Positions 1 through 13,181 of a stretch of 64,000 bases of DNA are shown here, one piece after another. The notes beneath the pieces were generated by a model that made no database searches, was not told where the DNA came from, and worked only from the letters and a program-made list of their open reading frames with translations. A program made the translations under genes and the position numbers. This DNA is from Flectonema sp. DT1601 (Eukaryota; Euglenozoa; Diplonemea; Diplonemida; Diplonemidae): positions 1,351,001 to 1,415,000 of the forward strand of contig OZ025796.1 in the NCBI GenBank assembly GCA_964019425.1. The letters are read 5' to 3'. Every line of letters starts with the position of its first letter. The stretch's first letter is position 1.

Positions 1-3000
1 AACCCTGCTACTCAACATGTTCAACCACAACCTGTGCAGTCATCATGCACCACTTTAGGACGTCTTGTTTTGATTTGTGTTATTATTGTTAGTACGGTTC
101 TCGCTATTAGGTTTGTTGTATTCTTTTTATATACATACAGTGATCTTCTTCTTTACAAACAAGTCTTATATATTAAACTCAAAAACTCAAAAACAGCGGA
201 TATCTAGAAACCGGATCTCAAAAGCCTTCACTCGACTCAACCATAACACTGAAGAGATCTTCTCCAGTGGAATCGTTCGGTGCGAAGTTCAGGTGTGTGA
301 AGACGTTGAATTGGTTTTAATTAGCGTTGAACTAAGTAATTAATAAAATAAATAAAAAACAGTAACCAACTACAACTAACAAGGGTAGAACCATACAGCA
401 TAGCTCAAGAAGAAGGGATGACAAAGTTTGTTGGAAAGGTGCTAAGCCGCGTTAACGGAGTTGCGATATCAACTTATGAGGAGTTGTTAGACTCCATGCA
501 GAATGTAAACAGTGTGCAGTTTCAATTTAGTAAGGAAACAGATCCACACAAAGCCACTGCTGCAGTTAAGGTAACAGAACCCCCCATGACATTTGTAATT
601 GGACAGGCTGTTCGATTCTCTAAGTCAGTCTTTGCAAGTGGAAGACAGATCTCCTCTGGTTCTAAGGGAATTATTATGACTCTTCCTGATGAGAACGAAG
701 ACTTCGTCGCTGAGGTTGAAATCAATGGCATCCGCTACGATGCCAAAGCCGGAGAAATTGAAGACATTGTCGAACGCGACTCGGAACCGAACTTGTACCC
801 AAAAGAAATATTTTTCCGATCGAGTATAATTTCACTTGATTTTAAGATAACGGCACGCCGTTGGAGTCTATCGCCTACCTGGGAGGAGTCTAACGGAATG
901 GTTTTGTATACCAATAAAAATGGACGTTGGATGGTTGGACACGGCATAACCAGCATGAAGAATAACAGAGGCTCCATTAGATCAAAGTATAAACATAATG
1001 GAACAATGCCACACTTTATTTCTGATTGGGATATTCTCTCAAAGGAGAGTAAACGATGGCAAGCATTTCCAGACCTGATTGCTACGGCTCCAGGGGAACC
1101 GGTGAAGGCTACTGTAGTCAATTCTGCTACTTCTGAGAGTAAGCCTGTTGATAATTTATCTTCCAATCCACCAGTTTCAGTACCAGTCACTTCTTTAGTG
1201 GTATCCAGTGAGAGTAATGTTGTTATCCCTACAACAGTAATACCGGTTAGTTATCAGTCGACTGCGGCTCCTGTTGTTGATGTTGTTCGGGTCGCTGTGC
1301 CGTCGTCAACAGAAATTGGTAAAGTGGAATCATCGCAGTCGGATACAAATAATAAAATTATGAGAGAGGATGAGGAAATTGATTTTGATAAAATAAAAGT
1401 GAGTGAGGAAAAACCGGTGAAGCAGCTTCCTCCGCCGCCACCACCACCACCACCACCACCACCACCGCCGCCACCGCCGCCTGATACTCCGAAGCCGCCT
1501 CCGCCTCCTCCGCCACCACCTCCAGCAACACCGATCCCAACGGAGTCCAAGATTGCGGTCGTCACGAATTGTAAGTCCGAAGTATCGCCTCGTATTGTCT
1601 TTGAATGGCCGAGTGGTACTTCTATATTTGAAATCCGTGAAAAGGACTGGAACAGAATGCCCATCTGGAAAGATCAACACGGGAATTGTTTATTCTCAAC
1701 CAACGGAGGCAGGTGGATGATTGGACCTTCTGACGGCCCTTCCAACAACAGAGGTACTCTCTTAGCTAATAAGAATCACGAAGGTCAGATGCCGTATGCG
1801 AGTGAGGAATGGAAATATCAAGAATCGGGAGGTTGGAGTCTCGTAAAGGTTACGATGGATTGCAAATCTCAAATAATTGGAACTCCACATTCAGGTTCTG
1901 GTCCTCCACCATTCATTGTCATCACCCACTCTCGTTTTGCGGGAAGTTTTAAACTTATATCACAGAAGTGGGCAGGTAGATCAACGTGGGCTGATGAACA
2001 CGGTGCTAAGTTATTTATTAATAATGGTGGGTATTGGATGGTTGGTATACCAGAGGAGAACAAAGGTTTCTTAAAATCTAAAACCATAAACCAGGCAGTT
2101 CTTCCACACCTAACAAAAGAGTGGGAGATTCAAAACAAAGGATGGAATCCGTTTGATGGAATAATTGAAGGGTTGGATTCTCTTACTCCTTCCTCTTCTC
2201 AAAGTAGCAGTACACACACTCGTGGAAGGGGAGGAGGAAGGAGTCGAGGTGGGTCCTCTATCACCGCCGCTGCTACTTTACCACCTGCGAGTCCTTCATC
2301 GAAGTCTTCAGGAGGTATAAAACCTTTACAGAAATTGAATCGCGCAACACGTGATCCCAGTCTCCCTCATGTTCAGTTGGTCATTGCTGATCTACCTCAC
2401 ACTACCGATACCTGGCAATGCACCTTCGGATCGATATTCGGAACTGCACTTCAAAATAGACATGACACTGCTAACCTTGAAAAGATAAGCCTGACTGTCA
2501 ATACTGACATTAACACACCAGTTGACCTCGATGGGAAGGTTGTTAAAATTGCGATGTTTCGCGAGCCTATTACTCGAATGGTTGCTGCCATCAGTACTGG
2601 TGCTGCTCACTGTGAAGGTTTGTAGTTTGTGGTAATGTGTTGCTTATCATTTCTTTTTTATATAAAATAATTAACAACAACTACCTAGGTATTGAGAAGC
2701 TTACTCCTAAGAGTTTTGTTCGACTGAGTGCAGCTCAACGATCTAAGTGTATTGGACTTGATAGCAATGCCTATGTTAAACATCTGTCTGGTACGAGTGA
2801 AACAGTTACAAAGGAAGATCTCGATAGGGCGAAGGAGGTTCTTTCAAAACTTGATTTTGTTTTCGTTTTGGAGTATCTTGACCAGAGTTTTTTTCAATTG
2901 TATGTAACAATATCATGTTGAGTTTTCTATAAAAAAAAAAAAAAGAAAAAATTCACAACACAGAAACCAAGCTCTCGGATTAGGCCTAACTGGATATACA

Positions 3001-3441
3001 CAATGCTGGCCTAAAGAGCTCTTACGACCGGAACCCGAGGTATGTCGCACTTTTCTATAAAATAAAATAATAAAGTGAAGTAGGTAGTCATAACCTTTAC
3101 AAAATAAAATACAGCTTCAGGATATCTCTTCAGAAGAAAATGAGTTCGACAACGCTCTCATGGACTACGCTAAGTCTTTATTTAACGACAAGTATAGGGA
3201 GGTTTCCGACGGTTATGGAAAATCTAGTTGTCAACCCGATGGAAAAAAGTGTTGGGATAGAACCGATCCAGATGTATGAAATTTTCTTTTTTTTCCCCTC
3301 TTCTTTCAATTTTATAATAGTTTGTTATCAAAAGTAAATTAAATAAAACAGTTGAAGGTCCGCTTTAATGAAATTCACCTCCTCCCAAATGCTAATTCGG
3401 GTAAGATTATGTGCGGCATAAAGTGTACATTCAAAGCTTAA
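1..3441 (+). CDS. Partial multi-exon gene: membrane segment, PDZ domain, three WMVG repeats, poly-proline, sulfotransferase-like C-terminus
   Basis: The gene enters from the left edge, so its start is missing. I read seven exons: 1-110, 197-292, 363-2617, 2689-2899, 2964-3039, 3115-3273 and 3352-3441. All introns are 66-86 nt with GT-AG ends, and 998 codons are visible. The joins rebuild a PDZ domain at about residues 53-125 (TLKRSSPVESFG, then VEPYSIAQEEGM, then FVGKVLSRVNG), which supports the first two introns. A hydrophobic stretch (LVLICVIIVSTVLAI) lies before it. Three copies of a roughly 80-residue unit follow, each with a W, a GRWM(V/I)G-type core, NRG and MPH/EW signatures (residues about 225-304, 495-580 and 590-675). 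A proline run separates the first two. The C-terminus (MFREPITRMVAAIS, NAYVKHLSG, then an acidic helix) resembles the 3'-phosphate half of Golgi carbohydrate sulfotransferases. I do not see a convincing PAPS 5'-loop. The acceptor of the fourth visible intron could also be six bases further on. Function is inferred only. Confidence 0.7.
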
Positions 3442-4383
3442 TTTCACGTTGTTTTCATGTGGACAAGTCTTTGACGAGGTACAACAAAAGAAAGAAAAAA
3501 AAAAAAAAAAAAAAAGAAACATTTTCAGTTTTGTTCTTTACACTTTCTGGTACCTATTGCATAGTACACACCAATAATAACACATTACACGTGCGGCCGA
3601 TGGACGCGGGTGGTGGAGTTTTTATTTTTAATTTTTATTTTTTAAAAAAATTAAAATAATTCTTGTCAGGAATTTGTAATTTTTTTATCCCCCTGGTAGT
3701 GAATATTTTAAAAAATTAATAGAAACAAGTGAAAAAAGTCATTTTTTTTCACTCAGAGTTTGTTAGCCTAGTCCTAGTCATGAGATCTTTATTTGAGTTG
3801 CATACGGGTGTGTCCCTTCAGAGATTTTTTATATCTTTCCTTTTCTACTGAAAATAGTATGGTGAGAAGAATGGCCCGACAACTTCCATAAGGCAATCAG
3901 TGGAAGACACAGTCAGTCATGGCCAGTTCCGCCTGCGCAATCAGTACAAAAAGAGAAAGAAAAAAAAATAAAGAAAAAATCAAAAAAAGATAGATTTTTT
4001 ATTTTTTTATTTTCTTCGCCCGTTCGATATCGGTTCCCTATTCCCTTGGCAACTATTCATCAGGTCTTGCTTTGCTTTTTTTTCAGTTGAGATTTCGTTT
4101 CGTACATTAATGTAAACCGTTCCCGCTCAAGATGAAGCGAACGGGTACCGATTCACTTTATGTTTTTAAAAAAAAAAAAAAAAAAAACTTTTTTTTTTAT
4201 TCATTTCATCATTCACAGTCACAGACTGAAATGAAGACGGGAATCTATCTTTTTATAGCACCCCTGCAACAGGCTACATGTTCACCTAAGTTAACTGTTT
4301 AGTTATAAATAATTTATTCTCTCAAAAGCAGTGGCCTAACCACCCATACATCTTAAGCAGTATATATATCCGCCCCCCTTAAA
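3442..4383. other. Intergenic, A/T homopolymer-rich, no gene seen
   Basis: About 940 bases with runs of A and T up to roughly 20 nt and no credible coding segment on either strand. Shortly before the next gene come two AG-ended tracts (near 4332 and 4359) and a TATATATAT stretch near 4360-4368. These could mark a splice acceptor region for the downstream kinase, but nothing here is decisive. Confidence 0.6.
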
Positions 4384-5905
4384 ATGGGGGATATGATGGA
4401 GGAGCTGAAGGCCCTGAGAAGGAGCAAGGTATCTATTAGATTCCTTATCTTAAATAAAGTAATGTCATAACATCTACTTACATAACAAACAATCAATAAC
4501 AGGAACAAGCTAGCGCGGCAAAGGCAGTCGCGCAGGATCTTCGATGGCAGGAAGTTCACAACAGTCACGGCGGTGATGAACGCACTTCCGATTTCACACA
4601 CAACCCCCTTAAAGTTCCAGCAACAATTTCAGGATGCCTACAGGTATTGTTAACTTATTTGTATTATTAATTTATTTATATATTTCTATAATAACCCAAC
4701 CAATAAAGGTATCCGTCAACGATGGTGACTGGCATTCTATGATAGTTGAAATGAGAGGTCCATTCTTAATATGGTACGAGAAAGGAGTGAATCCGGAAGA
4801 AGATCCCCAACAAGTATCAAAGCAAAGTGTGATAGGTTACGACATCATTGAGGATGAGAGAGGAATAATAAAAATTCAATTCGACTCTCACAAATCTGTG
4901 AAACTAGACACCGAAGGAAATACACAAACATTTCCAACAAGTAAAGACTGGGCGACTACTATTCGAAAAGCTGCCAGACAAGATGCAAAGAGAAGTGGTC
5001 AAGCACAAGACTCAGCCTATCAGAATCACGAAGAGCGGTATTCAATAAATGATATTTCTTTAATGGAATTAATTGGTAAAGGAACTTACGGTGAAGTTTG
5101 GAAAGCAACCCTCACAAGCAATGGTACCACTAGCCTCTCAGCTGTAAAGATAAGCCATCAACAACAAGAAAGAACTGTAGAGCAATCTCTTTTAATGAAA
5201 ATGGATTGTCCGTACGTCGTCCGCGCTGATGGTGTGTTCACACATGAGGGTCGTAGTTATATTGTAATGCCGTTATTAGAAGGAGGTGACTTAGATCTTC
5301 ACCTCGACTTGACTCCTCACGGTTATTTCACTGCCGATCGTTCTCGCTTCCACGCCGCCGAAATTCTTTGCGCTTTAGACTACCTTCATTCAAAGGGAGT
5401 CGTATACAGGGATTTAAAACCAGAAAATGTTGTTCTTGACGTCAAAGGGCATACCGTCCTCACAGATATGGGACACGCGAGGTCTCTCTCTAACACAGCT
5501 CGGGCAGAAACCTTTTGTGGAACTGCCGAGTACTTGGCGCCTGAGATTCTTAGTTGTGACGGACATAATCACGCAGTTGATCATTGGGCTCTCGGAGTGT
5601 TGATGTTTGAAATGATAACTGGATCTCTTCCTTTTACTGGAAGTGGTCATGAGGGTGATTTATATGAAAAAATATTAACAACTCAGCCTGAATTCCCTGC
5701 CTATGCTGATCCAGATGCTCATAATTTGATTCTTTCATTATTGGAGAAGGATCCGAAGAGGCGATTAAAATCACCATCGATAAAGGAACACCCCTTCTTC
5801 GCCTCTCTTAACTTCGCCTCAATTCTTGACATGACTCATCCCCCGCCATTCGTTCCAGACGTCGAATTAGTTCGTACGATGATGAGAAGAAAACTAAAGG
5901 ATTGA
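4384..5905 (+). CDS. PH-domain AGC-family Ser/Thr protein kinase (Akt-like layout)
   Basis: Three exons, 4384-4428, 4503-4643 and 4709-5905, give a 460-residue protein. The introns are 74 and 65 nt. An ATG at 4634 opens a longer single frame, but it lies out of frame with exon 2 and reads through intron sequence (LFVLLIYLYISII), so I reject it. Residues about 52-150 look like a pleckstrin-homology domain, expected to bind phosphoinositides. The kinase domain starts near residue 178, with the glycine loop GKGTYGEV (185-192), the ATP lysine K209, YRDLKPEN (catalytic D297), a DMG instead of DFG at 315-317, and the activation segment ETFCGTAEYLAPE. PH followed by an AGC kinase is the Akt order. 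The C-terminal tail ends about 40 residues after HPFF and lacks the FxxF(S/T) hydrophobic motif, so regulation probably differs from Akt. It likely signals at membranes in the cytosol. Confidence 0.88.
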
Positions 5906-6598
5906 CCAACTGAAGTAGTAATGAGGTGGTTTCTTCAACCCGGGATGGGTTTTAATAATACGAAGTTATGCACGGAAGAAGAAATAATTTTTTTTTTTTT
6001 TTTTTTTTTTTGCACCCTTTTTTTTTCGTTTCTGCTTTATTTGTATTACTTCTTTATATTGACAATGAAGTAAAGGTTCTCCTCCATGGAGAACACCTGA
6101 GGATGATGAGCCCTTTTGAAGGCTAAATTCATCTTACAAAGACTCCGACGCTATCCTTTTGTAGTGAACACAGCAGCCAAAGCATCCATGGCAGCCTTTT
6201 TGTCGATTTTTTCCCATCCTGTTTTCCCCCTCTTCCTTTTCGTTTTCTCTTTCCACAAAGGTTTTTTTTTTTTTTTTTTTACATATTTTTTTTATTTCCC
6301 CTTTTCTTCCTCATTTTTTTTCCGGTGTAAAAAAAAGCAACAACAACGGCAGAAGAAGAAAAAAAAATAAGAGAGAGAGAGATTCTCTTGTAGAGTTTTT
6401 CTTGTAAAAAGATATCAACAGAAACCCTTGTTACCAGATGGGACGATGTTACGAAATTATCTTTTCGAATGTGCTTAGAGAAGATTAAGAGACTTCCTAG
6501 GTGCCAATCTCACTGCCCTTGGGATGAGGGGAGGGGGGGGGAATGTGTTCTCTATTTAATTAATCGACAAAGTGTGTGAGTCACCACAAGATAACTAC

Positions 6599-6629
<31 letters not shown>

Positions 6630-8660
6630 TAACGCTTTTTGTAGTTCTTCAGATAAATTGATGTTACAGCCTGCAGAACTTCGCGGAATTTTAGTACTGC
6701 GACGTGTAGTAAAATGTAAAATAATTTTTTTTTCTTTTTCTTTTTTCTTTTTTTTATTTTTTATTTTTTTAAATATTGTGCGGCAACGTAGCAGAAAGAA
6801 GCCATCCTGGTTTATTATTCCTATCGTCTTTGAGTTTGCCGCTTGGGTTTATTATTTTTTTTTTTAAAATCTTTTTTCTTCGTGTTTACGTTGTTTTCAT
6901 ATTGAGTGGCCTATTTCTTCTAGGGAGGGAGAAAAACAAAACAAAACACACGAAGTATTAACATGTGTTTTGTTTTTCCTTACTTAGTTTTCTAGTCTGT
7001 AGTGTTTTCCACGGACTCCCACATACAAAAGTCATTCTTTGTTTATGGGAGAGAGGATCATGATAATATGAAAGCTATGGGAAGCAAGCAGGTTGATTTA
7101 GAAATAATGAAATCGACCAGAATACATGAATGTGGTGTCCCCTACTTCACATTCTTTTTCACAAACGTGTCCTACAACTGAATTAGTACGTATTTTTGCG
7201 ATTACAACAACTCTTTACTTTATTTATTTTTTTTTTTTTTTGAAATATTTTTAATATCTCCTTTTTATTTTTTATTCTTCTTCTTCTTCCAGTTTTTTTT
7301 TTTTTCTTTCTTTTTTTTTTTTTTTTTTTTAAAAAAGTACAGCAATCCCTTGTTGCTGCATCAGAATTTTTAAAAAAAAAAAAAAAAAAGAAAAAGAAAG
7401 GGAAAAAAAAAAAAAAAAAAAGTTCAGGGGCAACCAGTAATAATCCTTAATATCTTTGTAAGAAACTAATTTGAAAAAAAAAAACAAAAAAAAAAGTATC
7501 TGGATTGACGAATTGGTGTCACAAAATTTATTTTATTTATTTATTTCTGATTTGCTTTTTGTTTTATTTCTGGTGTCTTTTGGGGATGACCTTTTTTTTT
7601 TTTTTTTTTTTAAAATCGTGTTTTTTTGGTAAGCCGTTACTTGGTTATAAGTTATCTCGCCTCCCATTTGGGACGAAACCGGATCAGTACCATTTGTTAC
7701 GTGATAAAGAAGGAATTTTAATAATATTCTTCCAAAGTGATAAATTCGTAAAAAAAAAAAAAAAAAAAACTCAAAAGCAAGGGAGAAAAAAAAAATTGCA
7801 TCCACACAATTGAAAGAAAAAAACGGAGAAAACAAAGGAATATTCGAGACAAACAGCAGTTCGTCTCTGCCTTCCCCCAGGCACCTTTAGTTCCCCCCCC
7901 ACGAATTATCGAAGGCGGGAAAAAAAAAGAAGAAAAAACAAAAAAAAAACTAATAGTACGTGCAGTGAACAATAATGGTCGCAGTAGTGATTTTTTGTTC
8001 ACAAAAAACAGAGATGAGACCCAGATCCTAAAAAACCCACACTCAAAAAAAAAAAAAAAATAATAAAACTTCAAACAACAATATTTTATAAAATTCTGAA
8101 AAGTTGGACAGCTTTGTCCTGTGACGGAACGAAAAAAAGAAAAAAACTAAATAAGAGAACAAAAAAAAAAATACAAAAAATTCGAAAATTAAAAAAACAA
8201 AAACAAAAACTTTTTTTTTTTTCTTGGGGAAGACGGCTTAATCCAAAAAACGAAACAAAAAAAAAAAAAATTACAACAACACTGAATACAACAGAGCCTA
8301 AGGACAATTTTTTTTTTTTAAAAAAAAAAAAAATCGAAATTAACGATGATATGATATTAGTACATATGGAATAATCCTCAGAAAAAAATAAAAAGAAAAA
8401 AAAAACAAAAAAAAAAGCAAAAAAAAACCGCAAAAAAAAAAAATCCTTCTTTCGCGTAGGTTACTTAAAAAAAAAAATAAAAAAAAAAACATCTCCAATG
8501 ACATACTTTATTTTTATTATTAACAAGTATTGCTAGTAGAATCAAGATATGTTACCATCGAGAGAAGTACCACTGCAACAGACAAACTTGATGTGGATTG
8601 GTCGCTGATTTCCTTTTCTAAATATCGACTATTACTTACTTTAAAAGATTACAACAAAAG
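5906..8660. other. 2.75 kb intergenic region dominated by A and T runs
   Basis: Poly-A and poly-T tracts of 10-27 nt are packed through this stretch, especially 6240-6370, 7200-7450 and 8080-8480. The open frames across them encode only Lys/Phe/Asn runs and are not genes. A clean hairpin (GTTCTCC, five-base loop, GGAGAAC) lies at about 6078-6096, after the kinase gene. I see no RNA gene or mobile element. Confidence 0.6.
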
Positions 8661-11020
8661 ATGACGCTTCGACGTTCAGGGAGTGGCCTGGATATCGATT
8701 CACAAAAGAGAGTTGCTGATCTCACAGAACAAATGAGACAACTCATGGCTGACGAAGAACAGCACAGCGATGAGAGTGACGACAATAATACTGCGGAGGA
8801 GTTCTGGGAGTCTAATATTTGTAAACCGGATTTAATAAATATCGAAGACGCTGAGAAGAAAATTTTAGAAAAACAACTTCAGCAGACTGTTGCTAATCTC
8901 GGAGACACGAAAGACGACCTCCACTTTGCTGAACACAAATTACGTGAAGCAGAATCCAGAAACAAGACACTCATAACTCAACTACTCAGTGAGAGGGATA
9001 GAACTAATTCATATAATAAACAAGCGTTGACTGGGGCACAGAAATTTATGTTTCAAAAGAATTTGATGCTCCAAAGAAGAGCATTAAATAAAAAACACAA
9101 CAAAGCAGTTGAAGAACTCCACGAGAGAATTGAATCCCAAGAACAGTCGCTAATGTTTTCTCACGACACTCTACTGAACCCTCTTCCTGAATCAATGAAT
9201 TCAGCACCTCCAGCAGGTCCACATGAATATATGAGAGAATCAGAATCGTTTAAGGAACAACAGTACATTGAAGTTCATAAAGCTGTTGATACCTCTGCTG
9301 ATGATGAATACGCTGATATAAAAGCAACGCAATCACTATTCGAATCACAACTTACGAAACTTAGAAAAGACATCCGACCAGTTATGAAAGACTTCAAGGA
9401 CAGTACTGACAATAGTTTAATAAATATAGAAAGGATCTTATGGCCTCCTGTTGGTCGACATCCGAGACCAAAAGACGCGTTTTCGAGAGCTGCAAAGGCG
9501 CAGATGGCGAAGTCCAAAATGCTATTGGCTGACGGCTATCGTAGACTTAACAATGCTGTTCTATCATTCGTAGCTGAGGAGAAAACAGTAAAAGACTCAT
9601 GGACACGATCATATCAAGACACCGTTAGTAAATGTGACGTAGAAATTCAAACAGACATCCAAACTGGACCAACAGAAGAAGAATTACGACTCCAATCAGA
9701 CCTCGATATGATAAAAGACCGAATGAAAAAAATGAGAGAACAATCAATAAAGAAAGAAAGGACTGTTCAAACAGCTCTTGATAGGGTTAAGTTAAATCTT
9801 CAATACATCCAAGAAAAAGCTACAGAACTACACAAAGAGATGTACACAGCATTACATGCGTGTTTTAAACATAGATTTCGATGGATAGACAGACACGTTG
9901 ATCACTTCAGAGATGCATCTCAACAAAAAGACCTCCGTCGGAATCCCCAGGAAGTTAAATACAACCTCTCACTCGGATTAGTAGTAAGCAAAGACATCGA
10001 ACAGCTAAAACGATTTACAGAATACTTCACAAGAGATGACTTCTTCGGACTCGACATGACTTCGAAGTATGTTCCCCTTAATCATATTATTTATCGAGGT
10101 AGTTTGTTTAGAATAAAATATAAAATTAATAAAACAGGGACGCTCCAATTCCTGGATGCCCTCCATCATCCATAACATGGAAACCAGGAGGTAGAAAGAA
10201 CGTAAAAAGAAAGTCATCGATGAGTTCTTTAACGAGAGCTGCTGGTAGTGAAAAGGATTTGGAACATTCTCCGAGTCCTCCGAGGAAGATGACTGCGCCA
10301 GTTTGTTCTGATTCTGGAGTGTTGTCGCATGCGGAGTTGAGCATGAATAGTAATCTTCAGATTCTTGGAATTAATGAAGTAACAAGTTCTTCAACACTTC
10401 CAATTGTTCCACCGATAGCACCTCCAAAGATTCATGGATCCTCTCCTCGTAAAAGACATGAAGTAATTGATAACGAGCAAACTTTTGATATTCGTCACGT
10501 CAATCGACGTCGATCTGCAGCCATTACTCAAGAGGAGATTGCCCTCGTCGGGTCAGGAAATATCAACAGCCGTCGTCCTTCTATTGGAGGTGATTCATTA
10601 TGTACTGTTGAGAGTATTCAAACAGCTCCAATGGTGACTTCTGTTAAACAAATTGAAGAAAGAAGATCATCAATTGTCCCTCGACTTGAATTAAAAGGAT
10701 GCAACAGAAGTGTTAGTTCTGAACATCGACAATCTCCACATCCTCCTGGTGCTGGAAATAGTGGACGGTCACCATCTCCCAGGTCTGGGAGACCTCCGCG
10801 GTCTGCAGGTGGAAGTGGTCGAACCAGATCGCAGAGGCATTTAATTGCTTCGAAATCAACAATAGCTGAACCGCAGACTCAGACTGCTGAAGATGTAGCT
10901 AAGGCTGTTAGCAGTCTGTTAACGTATCCAATTAAAAATATGACAGGATGGTGTTCCCCTCCTAAACACAGTGTTGTAACTCAACCGGATGGTACTCACA
11001 CTCTCTCAAGTGGAAGATAA
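8661..11020 (+). CDS. Coiled-coil protein of unknown function, two exons
   Basis: Exons 8661-10066 and 10138-11020 join across a 71-nt GT-AG intron (GTATGT donor, TAAAACAG acceptor) to give 762 residues. The join keeps frame and removes a stop-bearing stretch. The N-terminal two thirds is charged and rich in Lys, Glu and Gln with predicted coiled coil, mainly residues 10-170 and 325-395. A more compact conserved-looking block follows (HACFKHRFRWIDRHVDHFRD, then FTEYFTRDDFFGLD). The exon-2 part is low in order, rich in Ser, Pro and Arg (SPSPRSGRPPRSAGG). No enzyme motif is visible. Such proteins in flagellates are often cytoskeletal or axonemal, but that is only a guess here. Confidence 0.82.
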
Positions 11021-12162
11021 TTATATTATCGTTTTGCCTGTTGGGAGATTTCTAGTTACCTCTTCCCATCTCATCCAAGTATTCAAAATCAAAAAATATA
11101 AATAACCTCACGGTGGCTGTCTATTAGAAGTTGAACTCGTCAACTATTAGCCAAGTGTGACTGCTATCAATAATAAGATTGAAGTGATGTCGAGTAGTTG
11201 TTTAGAATGAGAACAGAAATCACCACACGACCAAATCCTCTTCATTTTTGTTAATAAACTAACGGAGAAGGAAACTCATCATAATCTTCTGTTCTGAAAC
11301 GACTACGACGATGGCTGATCTTCTTCTTAAGTAAAAAGTGACCTTTACTGTTAAAGATATTTTATTCTGTACTAATTAGATATTACTGCACCTTATTAAG
11401 GTTGTAGTATCGGTCTCAGAGATTACTACCGAGAGACCCTACTAAGAGAGTCACTGTTTCGACTATTTTTCGTCGTCATTTTCCTTTAATATTTCTTTTT
11501 TATATAAAAAAAAAAAAAATAGAGGAAATATAACGACGCTATTTGAAATGACACTTTTGTGCCTCTTGTTGTGGAGTGCATTCAGTGTCGTTGCGGTTAT
11601 CCTTTCCTTCCCATAATTGAAATACTGTGACACTTCTTTACATAGCAACAACTAAGTTGATATTAATTTTTTTTTTTTTTTTTTTAAAATATCTAAAGTT
11701 GTTGCTGTTTTTTACGTTGTCAAAGTTTCACCCCTTTACATAGCAACCAGGTTTTGACCAGGTGCTTATTATTTTTATAACAGTTTCAAGTAGCTCCCGT
11801 GGTAACTAAGATGCGGTTCGTATGTTCAAAAGACGGGTTTCAATCTGTTTTAGAACTGTCCTTTATGTGAGTAATTGCCACATATAGAATTCTTTTTGAA
11901 TTAAACGAAACGACACTATTCACTAACTAGCAACCGGCGCAACATGAGCCCGGAAGCCTAAAGAGTTTTCGCGTTTCTTTTTTTAAAGAGGTTTTGGACA
12001 AAAAGCCTTTGTTTTGTTTCTTTTGCAAGTAGTTCTTTTGTTTTGGAAGACGTGTTTCTAAACATCTGTTCTGTTTTCATTGAAATGAAATGAATCAGTT
12101 CCCTCAGTAGTAAAAAAAAAAACTAGTTCGTTCTGAAAGTTAAAACAAACTATTTCAGTAGT

Positions 12163-12253
12163 CGAAGCCAACTTGTTTGTTGTCCTACGAAATTTTGCTT
12201 TTTTTTTTTTGATTGACTGATAATTATTAGTACTATCTAATAGTACATGTGAT
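12163..12253 (+). repeat. Dispersed repeat A, copy 1
   Basis: This roughly 90-bp sequence recurs at 26776-26869 and, more diverged, at 30065-30196. The shared core begins AACTTGTTTGTTGTCCTACG and continues through a T run to TTGATTGACTGATAATTATTA. It ends with a small hairpin, TACTATCTAATAGTA. All three copies are in the same orientation and lie between genes. It is probably the remnant of a non-autonomous mobile element. I see no terminal inverted repeats that would assign a class. Confidence 0.75.
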
Positions 12254-12980
12254 CTATTTCAGTAACTCTCTGCGAGTACGATTGTTGGCTTTTTGTTTAT
12301 TACCTTTGATTTAAGAAACTAGTTTTTTTTTTTTTTTTTTTTTTTAAATTTCTGTTTTGAAGTTTTTATAGTAAAAAGAGAAAAAAAAAAAAAAGTGAAA
12401 ATATTCATCACTTTATATATATGCGATTATTTACCGTCTGTTTTTGTTTTCTTTTTATTTTGTTGTTTCTTGCCTACTTACTTTCCTTGTCGTAGTGGAC
12501 TGCGTCTATCATTCTGGCGATGTCCTCTGTGGACGTAGGCTGAAAACCTCTCTGTGGTTGATTTCATCTTTTGTTTTACTAACTGTCGGAATTCGTTTCT
12601 TATCATCGGAGAATGTCTGCAACGGGTCTGTCTTATAGATAGGACTTAGTAATGTTCTCTTTTTGACATTTGAAAGGTTTTCACGCACCACCGCCCCTAG
12701 ATAAAATTTAGAAAAAAAAAAAACTGAAAAAATACTATTTTCTGATATAGAAGGACGTTCTTTTTTTTTTGAATTTTTTTTTTTATTTCCGTTGTTTGTT
12801 GTGTTTTGTTTTTTTCTTTGAGTTTCTATATTATTGAATTCCGCCTATTTATTTTATTTTATTTTTTTTCGTTGCCTTTCCCCACTTTAATTGAGGACCA
12901 GCCTGTACTCATCTTACGCGTTGATTTCGATTGTGTAGTTCAACAAAATTTCGTTTTTTTTTAAAGCACCCGCGTCATTG

Positions 12981-13021
12981 GGAGGTATTGGGGGGGGTTG
13001 ACTTCCCAATACCGATCCTCC
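12981..13021. repeat. Inverted repeat (hairpin), GGTATTGGG arms
   Basis: GGTATTGGG at about 12984-12992 is matched by CCCAATACC at 13005-13013, and flanking GGAGG and CCTCC extend the stem with a three-base bulge. The stem is long enough to form a stable RNA or cruciform. There is no T run directly after it that would mark a terminator, and no coding context. Confidence 0.6.
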
Positions 13022-13181
13022 GCAATAGAGATTAGCCGCAAGGATGCTTTTTATTCTTCTTCTTTTTTTCCCCTTTCTTTGATTAACAACTACAAATATT
13101 TTTTCAGTCAAGTACTTGATATTAATTTTGTTTTTTAATATCCTAAAGTTCGATCTATTCCGTTGGTTGGAGAGACCGATT

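Noticed and set aside
77-343. Open frame of 88 codons near the left edge
   Set aside because: It runs through two introns of the PDZ gene. The correct reading uses exons 1-110, 197-292 and 363 onward in other frames.
3140-3337. Alternative frame using the acceptor at 3133
   Set aside because: It gives a Thr/Ser-rich chain with no link to the preceding domain. The acceptor at 3114 keeps a natural charged sequence and joins the next exon in frame.
4634-4708. ATG at 4634 as the kinase start, giving a hydrophobic N-terminus
   Set aside because: The hydrophobic stretch is the translation of a 65-nt GT-AG intron. The upstream exons at 4384 and 4503 join in frame to the PH domain.
7505-8433. Overlapping open frames on both strands across A/T runs
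   Set aside because: They encode only Lys or Phe runs and follow homopolymers, with no domain or codon pattern.
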